Below are positions 22,497 to 34,321 of a DNA stretch of 64,000 nt, piece by piece. This DNA comes from Azorinus chamasolen (lineage: Eukaryota; Mollusca; Bivalvia; Cardiida; Solecurtidae). The number at the start of each line of letters is the position of its first letter. The first letter of the stretch is position 1. Where the stretch lies: the NCBI GenBank assembly GCA_963576725.1, contig OY755252.1, positions 57,996,816 through 58,060,815 on the forward strand, given 5' to 3'. Below the pieces are notes generated by a model. The model was given only the letters and a program-made list of their open reading frames with translations, was not told the DNA's origin and ran no database searches. Both the position numbers and the translations under genes were made by a program.

Positions 22497-25058
22497 TACA
22501 GTAAAACAGGTAGAGTAAAATCTCTCTATAACGGCCACTACATTCATCAGGTGTTTTGTTCTTAAAGCAGGTGGCTGCTTAAAGCAAGGTGGAAAAAACA
22601 GACCGCTTTTATGCCTGGCGTCCACTACAGCGCCGAAGACTTGCCGAAGGGTTGCAGAATGAATTTTGCTCGATTCGGGAACCATTCGGGATCAGCTTTG
22701 TATTCGGGGTCATTCGGCATGCATTCCGCAAGTATTCGGGAAGTGGATTGCGAAGCATTGCGGAAGAGACGCCGAAGTGATGCAGAATCATGCCGAAACC
22801 TTGCGAACTACCTCCCGAATGCTTCCCGAATGGTTTCCGATCGTGCGGAAAGGTTGCGGAAGGGTTGCAGAACCGTTGCAGAACATGCCGAAGGGATGCC
22901 GAATCGTTGCAGAAATAAGGCCGACTGGCTGCCGAATTGAGAGTCTGGATGTCGCATTTTTGTGTTTTGGAATGGAAAATATGCTCCCCTATATCTAGAC
23001 TAGACTCGTCCGGCTCCAAACACCTAATGGGTAGTGGGTCGGAGTACATGGCACCATTATCATGTAATAAATACTGACAGTTCCTTTACGTCCGGATGAA
23101 CCTTCTTATGCTTGCTTTATATTTAATACCCCTTTTTAAACTGTAATTATTACCTTCTCTTCCTCTCCATGCATGGTGTCGTAATATTTCAACATGTGAC
23201 TGGGGATTGCTTAAAAACCTCTCATACTTAATTGAGAAAGATTCATTTTCTATGTCAGTTCTTAACGACTATTACTCATGTATGTCTTATTACCATTTCA
23301 TATCTTAATTTGCATCTAAATATATTTTTTAGGCTTCTATAGTACAAGTATAGATCCACTTACACATATCCATACTATATGCACACAGTCTTATACTACA
23401 AAATAAGTAAATGTGTACATGAGAATTAATGTAAACAAATATTGACATATATCTATTATAGCTATAGATGTGTTGCAAAATAACAAACTCTATGGACCCT
23501 GTTTGGGTGGGTCAAACACGAATCCCTTTTTCAAAATATCCACTGTTTGCAAAAGACAATTACACTCTTTGCAATTATACTACTTGTAAAGGATACACAC
23601 ATCTATATATTAATATTAATACAAACTCTGTAGACGCTGTTTGGGTGGGTTCATATACACTCTTAGCAAGTACTTGGGAAGAGCACACACAAACGTACGC
23701 ACACACATACATCTACATATAAATGCTTCCCTCTCATGTGTTTTATTTCGTTTTCGTCAAAACAAAAAACATAATTACGAGTATAAGGGATTGATTATAT
23801 ACATGCTATTTTAAGCTATTTATAATAGGTAGCAAAAATGAGATGTGTTATATTTTATAGCTATTCCTGTTCTTTTATACATGCATTTTATCCATAGGTA
23901 GTTAGTAAGTGAGTGTATTTTGTTAAGAAGCTATTGTTTTAGTCGATAAATAACTTCTTGCTTATGTTAAATAAGATGTTTTGTAACATCCGAGTATAAG
24001 TAAAGTTTCTTGTATATTGTAGTTTATATCTCGAAATCCTTTCGTCAATATGACGACCGTTTTTTTTGTTGTTTTACAGATACAAGGTTTGCTGACATTA
24101 GCGTCTTCTGAGACTATTCAGGCTCCAGATTCACGAACATTCTTCAGTAATAACTTAGCTAAGCCTGTTACTTAAAAAGATACCAGAGCATAAATTTTCA
24201 TAAATTAGTGTTTATTTTGTAAAATCAAATTGTAAGACGTTTGCTTAATTGTCATTTTAAGAATACATATTGTATTTGATAATAATTGAGGGCGATCTAA
24301 ATCAAAAACAGTATTTAAGAATTTGTAGCAGACTTTTGGTTTAATTATATATTTCATGCACAAACTGTTATTTTCTGTTTAAAAAATATAACATAATGTC
24401 CATAAGGATTCTGCTTGGATAAAATTATTTCACTTATCTTCTCTATATGTAAGTGTAATACCACCAATAAGTTAAGCCTGATATTAAGTATATTTATCGT
24501 TCATAATACATTCCGCATGTTTTCCGCGTGGATTCGGGAACCCTTCCGCGTCTTCGGGAAGCCTTCGGAAAGCCTTCGGGAAGCATTCCGCATCGATTCG
24601 GCTTCATTCTGGAACAGCTCGGTGTGGATAGGCTATCCCGAAACCTTGCAGAATGACCCCCAATCTACCCCGAAGCCATCGCGAAGGGTTCCCGAACGTC
24701 CCGAAGGGTTCCAGAAGGGTTCCAGAAGGCCCCGAAGCCTTCCCGAATAAAAGATTCGGCGTCCAAATTTTAAAACTTTTCAAACTTGGATGCCGAATCT
24801 TTTTCGATCCCGATCAGTTCCCGAATCACCCAGAAGGGTTCCCGAAGGGTTCAGGAATGACGCGGAAAGTTTCCCGAACATCCTGAAGGCATGCCGAATC
24901 ATCCAGAATCTGCGATATCCACATTCGGGAACCCTTCGGGAACCATTCGGCTTCCTAGTGGACGCCTGGTCTTACTTTCTCCTTGCTTTAAGCAGCCACC
25001 TGTCCTGAATACTAACTAATTAACACAAGTTAGTGGCCGTTATAGATATATTTTACAA
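22497..25058. mobile_element. P1 MITE split at its centre by a larger element
   Basis: The left half of P1 (TACAGTAAAAC...ATCTCTCTATAACGGCCAC to GCTTAAAGCAAGG) lies at 22497-22608. Its right half (TCTCCTTGCTTTAAGCAGCC to GTGGCCGTTATAGATATA) lies at 24967-25058. The insert sits where intact P1 copies have the TATA of their central dyad. Confidence 0.7.
22609..24966. mobile_element. 2.36-kb TIR element with subterminal arrays of about 10-bp motifs
   Basis: The ends read inward as GCGTCCACTA on both sides. Arrays at 22627-22944 and 24508-24958 repeat GC(C/A/G)GAA or TTCGGGAA words every 10 or 11 bp; orientation changes within the left array. The middle (22980-24480) is AT-rich and has no transposase. 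CACTA-superfamily elements are known for subterminal short-repeat arrays, but here CCACTA is not strictly terminal, so that assignment is only a suggestion. ORFs over the arrays are by-products of the repeats. Confidence 0.6.
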
Positions 25059-25188
25059 TACATTTGTATGTTATTCGTAAATACATCATGTGAGTCAGGA
25101 TTACCAGAATGATGGTATCCAATTCATACGTAAGACGCGGGATTTTCAACATATAAAGGAATTTTCACAATTTAATCTTTAACTAAGA

Positions 25189-25194
25189 TTTATT
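25189..25194 (-). promoter_or_regulatory. Poly(A) signal of gene A
   Basis: AATAAA on the minus strand (TTTATT on plus), 25 bases beyond the stop codon of gene A exon 3. Confidence 0.65.
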
Positions 25195-25219
25195 CAACCT
25201 TGTAGATTAACTCATTTCA

Positions 25220-28200
25220 TTATCCAAACGTACACCTACAGTGATCGCCCAAACACCTGCCATGTAAATGGTTTGGGCAATGCATGCCACTGCAACCTCC
25301 ATTAGAACACGAATGACCTATCAAAATACAGAACAGAACACATATCGTATCGCATGGTCCAGGTAACAGATAAGTATATTCAGGAAAATGTCTTAACCCT
25401 TTCCCTGTTCTATGTTTATTACAAAGTTCAATACCTACTGAATATTCATTGACAACATAGCCATATTGAAACATGGAATGTGGATTGTAGCTATTTTAGA
25501 AAGTAAAGAAACAGAAATATCAAATTCTATTGGCAAACAGAGTAGACTCTGATCAGACGGCTCCTCTAGGAGCCGTCTGATCTGGGTCTACTCTGTTTGC
25601 AAATGCGCGAAAACACGCTTGTATGAGGGAAAGGGTTAACCAATAAGCTATACATTTTTCTCTTTGAGTGTAGTACAGTTGAACTTCGATATTTCGAACT
25701 CGAATAACTCGAACTTTGGGATAACTCGAACAAAAATTTTGGTCCTTCCGAAATTTACAATACAGATTTTCATTTCTAAAATGCATCACTAAGCATATCT
25801 AGGAACACATGTGACAGTTTAATGCATGTCTAAAGTAATACTGAAACGTCCTGAAGGAGCTTATATCATTACTTTAGATCTGCATTAAGCTGTGAACCTG
25901 AGAAATTGTTCAGATTAAAATTGGATAACTCACACTTCTGTCATTTCGAACTAATGTGTAAGGTCCCTTGAAGTTCAACTGTATATTCAGAGCGTAATTG
26001 CCAATCGGTGTCACATTGGGCACAGCCCATTAGTGCCCAGTGTCCATTACAAACGACATAGGAAAACATTGCATTGCTGCATTGTTTGCTGGCCCCGAAG
26101 TTATAAATCATTTTGCTTGAGTCTCAGATCACCCTCAAGCATCTGATAGGTCAGATTCTGAGTGAGTTTGCTCAGAATTTGACCAATCATATACTTTAAA
26201 ATGATCTCAGACTCAGACTCGGAAGTTTTATAACCTTGGGATCAGAACTCGTCAATAGTAATGGATTAGTCCAGCAATTTCTTTTGCTGTGCAATCTCCA
26301 CATGAAAAAATAGATGGGCTCCAAAGTAATATCTAGATGGGCTTTCCTAAACTTACAGTTGAACTTCGATATCTCGAACTCGGATAACTCGACTTCGGAT
26401 AACTCGAATTAAAAATGTCGGCCCTTCGAAAATTTACAATAGAATTCCTCTAAATTATATCACTACTCGTATCTAGAAACACATGTGACAGCTTAATGCA
26501 GGTCTAAAGTAATTTAGACCTGTATTAAGCTGTGAATTTGAGATATTATTCAGATTAGAAATCGGATAACTCGAACTTTGGTTATCTCGAAGTACTTTGT
26601 ATGGTCCCTTGAAGTTCGAGATATCGAAGTTCAACTGTATTTTGAACAAATGGGTTAGACTTGTCTAAGGGACGATGGTTACCTTGATCAGCTGGTTCGT
26701 CTAGGAAATGTCTACACTGTTTACAAACACCTTCGCAAATTGGGAAACGTCTGTTTTCATAATATTATTGTATGTGTTATAACAAGAATACATTAACGAG
26801 GAACTGGTGGATGACGGGTTGGGTAAACGCCCGCCAACCTTTAACCTTTAGCCCTGTGGTATTTTTAAAACATTTTTTACCCAATAAAACTTCAAAATGC
26901 AAGCTAAAACCAGTCTTTTACCAAACTGCAATCAGGGTGGCAACTAGTTACTCTAGTTTCATCTGGATCCAAACTATTTGCAAATGTTATCACTCCTAAA
27001 AGTTAAATTTTCACACGCTCATTTGCATAATACAAATTTGTTGAGAAACAGTGACGAATATTGCACACAATGATCCTTTACTCCATAAATGACCTTGTTA
27101 TAAATAACACGGTGCGTATCCTTTAGATTCTTACATATGAACACACAACTGTTCTGGCTATGGAAGAAACTGTAGAATCACGTATATACAGTAAAACCTC
27201 TCTATAACGGCCACTAAATTACATCAAGTAGTTTGTGTTAAAGGCAGGTGGTTGCTTAAAGCAATGTGAAAGTAAAACAGAACGCTCCTATAGGAGCGTT
27301 CTGTTTTACTTTCACCTTGCTTTAAGCAGCCACCTGCCCTAAATACCAACTAATTAACACAATTTAGTGGGCGTTATAGAGAGGTTTTACTGTATTACTT
27401 TTATAAGCAAACAGATCGGTGCCTGTTCAAACTTTTCTTACAGTCTGATTTGTGTCTACTCTTTTTTCGAAGGCGTTAAAAGTCATATCTATGGGATGTA
27501 AGGGGTTTATCAAAACGTTTTATATCGATTACGTAGAACTTTCACGCATTTGCAAACAGAATAGACCCAGATCAGAGGCAATTCCTATAGGAGTCGCCTG
27601 ATCAGGGTCTGCTCTGTTTGCTTATATTATACTATAGATGTGTATTCATGCGACATCATAAAAATAAAATCATGTGATAAATATTCATGATGTCATTATT
27701 TCTTACATGAATATTCATGATGTCATTATTTCTTACATGAATATTAATTACACAGGGAAATGGTTAGTGATTGATCGTGTTAAATCTACCACCCTTCATA
27801 TCTCACACGGGGAGGGTTCGTACATACAATAATACAGGTACGTTAATATATACATGTGAAGTATAACGCATGCATTTTTACGTCGGGATTACCTGTGTGG
27901 TCACCATGGTTACAGGTGCACTGACCAAAATGACAATCAAGTGTCCAACCGGTGCCACTGCAGTGTTCTAAGGTGCACGAACTTGCATCGCCGTTTGAAC
28001 AGCTTTCCGCTGCCGCCATGGCTGAAAATAATAGTTAAACAATCATTAAGTGTCTAAAACTAATGATGCCCCATAACAACTATTTGTGTAATAGATACAT
28101 ATTACGCCGATTGTTGTGACGGCCATAGATCAATGTATACACTTCACAGAGCTGCGTACGTAATTAACCCCTTCCGTGCCACAATGACGGGTCTACGTAA

Positions 28201-30759
28201 TTAACCCCTTCCGTGCCACAATGACGGGTCTACGTAATTAACCCCTTCTGTGCCACAATGACGGGTTTATGATATCACATGCAAACATGTTTTTAAATAA
28301 AAAAGATTTTAAAGATTTTCCTATGAACACTCTTTGTAGAGGACCATAAGATCATGCTACATACCACATATCAAAAGTCTAGGCCTTACAGTTTCAGAGA
28401 AGAAGATTTTTAAAGATTTTCCTATGAAAAACTGATAAGTCCTTGGGCGGGGCCATTTTTGACCCGGGGGTCATAATTTGAACAACTTTTGTAGAGGGCC
28501 ATTAGATCATGCTACATACCAAATATCAAAGGTCTAAGCCTTACAGTTTCAGAGAAGAAGATTTTTAAAGATTTCCCTATGACAAACTGATAAGCCCTAG
28601 GGCGGGGCCATTTTTGGCCCGGGGGTCATAATGTGAACAACATTTCGTTCCCCCTAACCACTGATGCTTCTGACAAAATTTGGTTAAAATCGGGTCAGTA
28701 GTTTCAGAGGAGATGTCGTTTGAAAATGTGGACGGACGACGGACGCCGGACGACGGACGGATCGCGGTCACAATAGCTCACCTGAGCCTTTATCTCAGGT
28801 GAGCTAAAAATAAACGAAACTATGCACAGCAGACGACAATGCTGGCACCGAAAGGGTTAAAATTAGAGGAAATGTCGACCTATTCTTTAACCCATTTTCT
28901 TCCACGATCCCATATATGGGACGTAGGCAAACAGTGTAGACTCTGATCAGACGTCGGAGTTCAACTGTAATTTATGTTCACTATCAAACTCGGCCGAGTC
29001 TCTTTGATATCCTTAAAAAACTCTTTTTGTAACAAACTTGGTAGAATACACTAGAAGTACTCTAATCAGGGCGTTAACTTCTGTATAAATATCGGTCTTG
29101 GAGACAGGTGACAGCTTAATGGATGGTGAAAATCATGCAGAAAGCTCCTCTAGGAGCTTTCGGCATGACTTTCACACTGCACTAAGGAGTCAACTGTCTA
29201 CAATTATCCATTTCCCTGTCTACTAGAATGTTTAGGGGGGGGGGGGGTAAATTGTAGTACATGTATATCTGATTATTTTTTCAGTGCGAGGACAAACTTT
29301 GTTGTTCTTCATGCTAAATTAAGAAATAAATGCGACAGCCTCAAAAGCTATTTCTAAAGTAACCATTTGCCTAAGTGTGTTAAGTGTTTATACTGTGCTA
29401 AATTGAAGAATGCTGGACATTTTCATTTTGGGTGCAAATAAACTAAGGATGCTGGACATTTTCATTTTGGGTGCAAATAAACTTTAGTTATAGAACAATA
29501 ATACACCATTCACTTAATGCTGACGCACTATTGTATGGAGGTGGGAGACTTTCAGTTATTGAAAATATCAAACCATTTGAAATCGTTCAAATGATTAGTG
29601 GAAAGTCAAAGCGGTGTTGCTATAGTAACCCATTTGCGCCCACGATCCCATATATGGGACGTAGGCAAACAGTGAAGATTGATCAGACGCCGCATGATGC
29701 GGCGTCTGATCAGAGTCTACACTGTTTGCTGATAGGAATTTCAATATAAAACGAAACGAAATTGAAACTTTAGGCCAAGCACCTCTTAGATAAAAAATGG
29801 GCTAATCCAATATATAAACATGGAAGAATCCACTGGGAGCAAATGGGTTAATTATGTTAACAGAACAACAGATACATGTAAAGGTGCCTACCCAGATACT
29901 AAATTCCTCAATTTTCCCCCAAACCCTATGTTGTGACCACTCTTTAGAATCGTCGCTCAGAGACGTCTTTAGACGACGCTAGACGTACATGTAAGTGTCA
30001 ATACATTAGCCCATTCGGCGCCAAATTTCTAATTGTCGTCTGCAATCCAAATTTTGTTAAATCATTCGGTAAAATTAGGAAATAAGATAAATAAATACAA
30101 ACTTTAAACGAATAAAGCACAGATATAGAAATAGAGTTTGAGACAAACAGTGAAGTCCCTGATCAGACGCCGCCTTGAAAAGGCGGCGTCTGATCTGGGA
30201 CTGCACTATTTGTCGTGGTGCATTTATGTGACATCGGCGGTGAAAGGGTTAAAACAGAGTTTATCCCCATGTCTGATCTTTTAAAAATGAACCTTGAAAT
30301 TTCAGTTAATTAACAAAATACAGATTACACTCAGGCAATTTCGGCTATGACAGAATCTGTAAAATCATGTCTTTGTTATATCAAATGCAAACATGGCATA
30401 CTCTGATCACACAGCTCCTATAGGAGCCGTCTGAGCTGGGTCTACTCTGTTTGCAAATACGTAGAAGGGTGTATTTATGCAGTTACGGATTAACCCATTC
30501 CCTCATATTGACGACTTTTGACGACTCAGTAAAAGTCACTTTTTGAAACCATTGCGATCACAATGGTTTCAGAACTACACAATCTAAAATGTTCCTTTTC
30601 TCTAGTTTATGCTCCTTTTCGATAGATTTATTCAAAGAGGTTGTATCTAAAATAGACTATGAGGTAATAGGTTAAGGGACACTGGAAACAAAAAGGGTTA
30701 AATAAGGTAAAACTTTACTTACCAATACAGAGTGCAACAAATGCAAAGGCAATCTTCAT
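25220..30759 (-). CDS. Gene A: secreted 12-cysteine protein, cvSI-like serine protease inhibitor (three exons)
   Basis: Exons on the minus strand: 30759-30723 (12 codons + 1 base), 28021-27893 (129 nt) and 25317-25220 (98 nt, TAA). All splice sites are canonical (GTAAGT, TTTTCAG, GTAATC, TTGATAG) and both introns are phase 1, giving an 87-residue protein. Residues 1-17 (MKIAFAFVALCIAMAAA) are a signal peptide. The mature 70 residues hold 12 Cys in two six-Cys modules: module 1 includes CTLEHCSGTGW and GQCTCNHG, module 2 includes CSGMHCPNH and DHCRCTFG. Size, Cys count and C-x-C endings match the cvSI family (MEROPS I84), secreted inhibitors of subtilisin-type proteases used in bivalve defence. 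Function is inferred from that resemblance. The introns are packed with MITEs. A weak TTTTTAAA lies about 100 nt upstream of the ATG. Confidence 0.8.
25393..25639. mobile_element. T6 MITE inside intron 2 of gene A
   Basis: TTAACCCTTTCCCTGTTC to GAGGGAAAGGGTTAA, with GACTCTGATCAGACGGCTCC...TCTAGGAGCCGTCTGATC. Only 76 bp from exon 3. Confidence 0.85.
25674..25983. mobile_element. P2 MITE
   Basis: TACAGTTGAACTTCGATATT to AGTTCAACTGTA, with inner AACTCGAAC blocks and a long stem around CTTAATGCA.GTCTAAAGTA. Pogo/Tc1-like ends (TA target). Confidence 0.8.
26080..26240. mobile_element. Inverted-repeat element with ATTGG/CCAAT-like boxes (diverged)
   Basis: CCCCGAAGTTATAAATCATT and GAGTCTCAGATC are mirrored by GATCTCAGACTC and CGGAAGTTTTATAACCTTGG. 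Related to the elements at 42443 and 44935. Confidence 0.6.
26354..26639. mobile_element. P2 MITE
   Basis: TACAGTTGAACTTCGATATC to GATATCGAAGTTCAACTGTA, nearly perfect ends. Confidence 0.85.
27187..27394. mobile_element. P1 MITE, intact, 208 bp
   Basis: TACAGTAAAACCTCTCTATA to TATAGAGAGGTTTTACTGTA. Centre ACGCTCCTATAGGAGCGT inside a stem of about 60 bp. Best reference copy of P1 here. Confidence 0.88.
27547..27772. mobile_element. T2 MITE, reverse orientation, subterminal block doubled
   Basis: Central CCCAGATCAGAGGC...GCCTGATCAGGG, followed by two copies of ATGAATATTCATGATGTCAT before the end. Confidence 0.6.
28157..28267. repeat. 37-bp tandem repeat, three units: multiplied MITE terminus
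   Basis: TACGTAATTAACCCCTTC + CGTGCCACAATGACGGGTC starts at 28157, 28194 and 28231. The unit is a TTAA-type MITE left end; the matching right end (GCACCGAAAGGGTTAA) is at 28845-28860. Confidence 0.8.
28290..28806. mobile_element. Bivalve-type repeat with terminal hairpin, nested in a TTAA MITE
   Basis: Two direct units (about 145 bp) around AGATCATGCTACATACC (28352 and 28505) and GGGCGGGGCCATTTTT, then ACGGACGACGGACG and the hairpin AGCTCACCTGAG...CTCAGGTGAGCT. The unit sits between the ends of a TTAA MITE. A 3' hairpin followed by CTAA recalls non-autonomous Helitrons, but this is unproven. Confidence 0.55.
28880..29220. repeat. Fragments of T5 and P-type MITEs
   Basis: Holds a T5 half (CCATATATGGGACGTAGGCA), a P2 end (GAGTTCAACTGTA) and a P7-type stem with AGCTCCTCTAGGAGCT at 29146. 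Confidence 0.5.
29235..29247. repeat. Homopolymer, 13 G
   Basis: Uninterrupted G run inside intron 1 of gene A. Confidence 0.85.
29407..29486. repeat. 39-bp direct duplication
   Basis: ATGCTGGACATTTTCATTTT followed by GGGTGCAAATAAACT, twice. Confidence 0.8.
29625..29851. mobile_element. T5 MITE
   Basis: GTAACCCATTTGCGCCCACG to GGGAGCAAATGGGTTAA. Contains CCATATATGG and the centre GACGCCGCATGATGCGGCGT. Confidence 0.8.
30005..30252. mobile_element. T4 MITE
   Basis: TTAGCCCATTCGGCGCCAAA to CGGCGGTGAAAGGGTTAA. Centre CGCCGCCTTGAAAAGGCGGC. Confidence 0.8.
30253..30493. mobile_element. T2-like MITE, sharing its TTAA with the next element
   Basis: Central GGCATACTCTGATCAC...GTCTGAGCTGGGTCTACTCT. 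Its right terminal TTAA (30490-30493) is also the left terminus of the T1 copy. Confidence 0.55.
30490..30675. mobile_element. T1 MITE without its central palindrome
   Basis: TTAACCCATTCCCTCATATT to TATGAGGTAATAGGTTAA. The GCTCCTATAGGAGC centre is deleted. It ends 48 bp from exon 1 of gene A. Confidence 0.75.
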
Positions 30760-31232
30760 TTTTCAATCTTTGGAGATAGCTACAGCTGCTTGTCTCAGAT
30801 TAGTTTGTTACGATCCAGGCAAGGTGTCCGGCGTAACTGACAACAGCTGTTCTGTTTAAAAACATTTAGCACCAAGATATGGATGTGTTAGCTTGCCTTA
30901 TCGTGCTGGAAGTGAAAAGGTTAATGTCTATTCAACTTCTGTCCTTTTGCAAACTTTGTTTATTGTTTGACTCAGACAAGCGTTTGAGAAACACTTCATG
31001 TTAAATGTCAAACAGCTTGGATCCTGATAAAATGCCGAGTTACCCGGCTTCTCACCTTTATCATTTAATACTAACTGTTTACAAACGCCATTTAGGTATC
31101 TTGTAACAAGCCAATGGTTAAAGATATTATTCTATTTAAAGACATTGTTCCATTTTAAGAAAACAATTGTCATGCGCTGTCCTATATATTCAATATGACA
31201 CCATGTTGGTGACTGAGATATAAGGCTAGATC

Positions 31233-31482
31233 ATAACCCTTCGCTTGCTATTCACGTCAATATACCTACCTGTAAATAGAGAAGACCCAGATGAGACAGC
31301 TCCTGTAGGAGCTGTCTCATCTGGGTCTGCACTATTTACAAGTTGATTGTGCAACCAGTGCACTCAACAGCAGTGATTGCACAGCGAAATACTTGTACAC
31401 AGCGAAGATATGTGTAATTATACAACATGGCATGGGTTAAGAAGAATAAATGCATTTTAAAATTCAGCAAGAGAAGGGTCAA
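31233..31482. mobile_element. TA MITE, complete palindrome
   Basis: ATAACCCTTCGCTTGC to GAGAAGGGTCAA. GACCCAGATGAGACAGCTCC...GAGCTGTCTCATCTGGGTC is fully paired. Confidence 0.75.
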
Positions 31483-31907
31483 TAGCCCTTTACTCCATGA
31501 ATATTCACGAATGAATTCGTTGCTGTATTAGTATATTGGCACAGGAATGGTTGGCCATGACATTATACTGTATAACCAGATCTAGTATCATAAGCAAACA
31601 GATCAGACCCTGATCAGTCGGGTCCTATAGGAGCCCCTAGATCTAGGCTGCAAAGGAGTAAAGAGATAACCTACCCCAAGGGAATATCTTTAACCTTTTA
31701 CTCCATAAATAAGTTTTTTCTACTTCTTTGCAAACAGAGTAGATCCAGATCGGACGGATCATATAGGAGCCGTCTGATCAGAGTCTGCTCTATTTGACTA
31801 TGAAAGAATATAAATATGACTCTATAGTTTCTACTATGGCCGAACATTCTTGTGTTCATGTGCAATAATGATAATTAATCTAATTAGTTTTATGCTGTCG
31901 TTATTTC
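31483..31907. repeat. T2 MITE fragments
   Basis: Two palindromic centres (about 31600-31650 and 31730-31800) with degraded flanks. No gene. Confidence 0.5.
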
Positions 31908-32158
31908 TTAACACTTTTCCGTTATGTAAGCGCATTTTGACGCATCTGCAAACAGGGTAGACCCAGATCAGACGGCTCCTATAGGAGCCATCTGATCAGG
32001 GTCTGCTCTTTTTGCTGATGGTGTGATATAGATCTGATTCTACAGGATCTGCATGAGCCAAAATGTCCTGTGTTCATATGCCATTATAAAAGAATAGTCT
32101 TATTAATAGTCATAACGTCAATATTTCCTACACGAATATGCAATAGGGAAAGGGTTAA
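31908..32158. mobile_element. T2 MITE, reverse orientation
   Basis: TTAACACTTTTCCGTTATG to AGGGAAAGGGTTAA. GACGGCTCCTATAGGAGCCA at the centre. Confidence 0.8.
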
Positions 32159-32278
32159 ATGAATATTCATGGGGTAAAGTATTAAAGTTTCCTGTAAAAG
32201 CTAAATTGTTAGTTTCCCAGATATAAATGCATTTTCACGCCTTTGCAAACAGAGTAGATCCAGATCAGAAGACTCATG

Positions 32279-32642
32279 TACAGTGCTCCCTCTCTTCAAC
32301 GACACCCTTTGAGATACGAAGATTGTATGTGTTGTTCAGAGGGAGTTGTTATAGGGAGGGAACATCAAACATAATTAGCTTGTTTGCAGATCCCCAGATA
32401 AGGTGTATGTCTAGAACTAAAACTGTTATGCCTCAATTAACGCTATGTCGTGACCACTCTTTAGAATCGTCACAATGTGACGATTCTAAAGAGTGGTCAC
32501 AACATAGGGTTTGATGGAGGCATAAAGAATATACGATGGAAAAAATTGTTTCTGGGGCCTTGTTGTTTCGGAAACAGTGACATGCGTTGTTGTAAGGAGG
32601 GAATCGTTATTGAGAGGGCCGTTGTAGGGAGGGAGCACTGTA
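32279..32642. mobile_element. P3 MITE inserted in the centre of a T2 MITE
   Basis: TACAGTGCTCCCTCTCTTCA to GTAGGGAGGGAGCACTGTA, 364 bp. Inner hairpin GACCACTCTTTAGAATCGTC and its mirror. The flanks are the two halves of a T2 palindrome (AGATCAGAAGACTCATG / GCAGCTGTCTGATCAGGG), so it landed on the central TA. Confidence 0.85.
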
Positions 32643-32747
32643 GCAGCTGTCTGATCAGGGTTTGCTCTGTTTACTCATGAAAATATTTTAATGCGAACCT
32701 ACAGTTTTTGTTACAACAACAATTTGTCAGTGAAACGTTTACAGAAT

Positions 32748-32941
32748 ACAAACCTCTCTATAACGGCCACTTAATTGTGTTAATTAGTTGGTATTTAGGG
32801 CAGGTGGCTGCTTAAAGCAAGGTGAAAGTAAAACAGAACGCTCCTATAGATTTTACTTTCACCTTGCTTTAAGCAACCACCTGCCTTTAACACAAAATAT
32901 TTGATGTAAGTTAGTGGTCGTTATAGAGAGGTTTTACTGTA
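32748..32941. mobile_element. P1 MITE with shortened centre
   Basis: TACAAACCTCTCTATAACGG to ATAGAGAGGTTTTACTGTA. One side of the central dyad is deleted after CTCCTATAG. Confidence 0.8.
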
Positions 32942-33619
32942 AAACTTCAGTTACGGAATTTCCATGAAGAGGTCAATTTACGAATAATTACTTATTAGAG
33001 AAACTGTTTTAAACAAAGTTCTAGATAAAATGCGTATATTCAAAATATTTTGAAGAATAACTTCTTTATTTCTCCACCAAAACCCTATGCTGTGGCCACC
33101 CTTTAGAATCGTCTCGAGGAGAAATGACGAGTTCAGTATTTGAGGATGCACCGTTATCTGTAGCTTTGCTGTTTAGCAGTAAATTGCTTGGCAAGAGTTT
33201 CATAAACTTTCAGTACTCTACTGGCGAATTGTAATAACCTTTGCTTACAGTTTGGATCCAGATGAGACGTTGAAGAGGACCACGGCGCCTCATCCAAATC
33301 CAAGCTGTTTGACACCCTGGCTTTATGGTTGAAAAGAAAGGGCATAAAACAAAGATGTATTTTTAGAAATGAAGCAACTGACAATGCTTAATCCATTTCC
33401 TTCATATAAACGCATTTGCACGATTTTGCAAACAGAGTATACCCAGAGCAGACGGCTCCTATAGGGTTTGCCCTGTTTGCTAATGCTATTTGAAAGAGAA
33501 GTTTTCTTAAATACTAAATTGGCTACAATGTTCCCCCTTCTACAATCCATTATAACTAGTTTTGACATGAATATTCATTAAATATTGAAAATTGGAATAT
33601 ATATAGAAATGGGAAAGTG

Positions 33620-33833
33620 TTAACCTTTTCGCTGCCAATGCCGGATCTGTTATTGCCTATGCAAACAGTTTGGATCCAGATGAGACGCCGAGTAACTCGG
33701 CGTCTCATCAGGATCCAAACTGTTTGTTACTGTTAGTATGTTTTTGAAACAAAAATGTAGATAATAAAAAAATGAAAATTTGTAGCAGACGACAAAGTTA
33801 GCAGACGACCTAATTTGGCAGCGAAAGGGTTGA
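33620..33833. mobile_element. T3 MITE
   Basis: TTAACCTTTTCGCTGCCAAT to GGCAGCGAAAGGGTTGAA. Centre GACGCCGAGTAACTCGGCGT inside CAAACAGTTTGGATCC arms. Confidence 0.82.
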
Positions 33834-34321
33834 AGTGCAGCAGTGTAATATATGAGGATAGGTCTTCTTATTCGTATTTCAAAACAGTTGTTTTAGACGA
33901 AATCAGAAGCCAAACAGTGTGAATCCTTTCGGATAAAATCTGTTTACAAAAGTACCGTATTCTTCCAAATAAATGTCCTCATTCTAGATAATACATACCC
34001 TCTCATTTCTGAAATGGTTGGTTCTATGATGAATAAAACAACAAAGACTATATACCATTGAATAAAACGATATAGGTTTTTCAAGATACTAATGGTAGCT
34101 TAATGCAGACTATACGTAATACAGAAAACTCCACTATGCATGTCTGCATTGTTTTCGTTCAGCATTGAGCAACTAATTGTGTACAAATACAAGAAGACCC
34201 CCTTCAGAGTTATTAGCCTCAGTGGCATGCTTTTCTAAATAATACTACCAAATGGCTGTGACATACAAGGTGACAAGGTTGGTGCTGAATTACATTTATC
34301 ATGCGTCAGGCAACCGCTTGT

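Noticed and set aside
24415..24750. 111-codon ORF and neighbours at 22609-23049
   Set aside because: They translate the phased motif arrays and differ in every frame; no domain.
25553..25789. Repeated peptide of the form FANRVDPDQT in several short ORFs (also 32227, 55499)
   Set aside because: It is the translation of the T2/T6 central palindrome. It appears wherever those MITEs lie and is not protein homology.
32227..32514. Recurrent ORFs containing FEIRRLYVLFRGSCYREG (also 39389, 53898, 57093, 57910)
   Set aside because: They are one strand of the P3 MITE; orientation follows the element and ends coincide with its TIRs.
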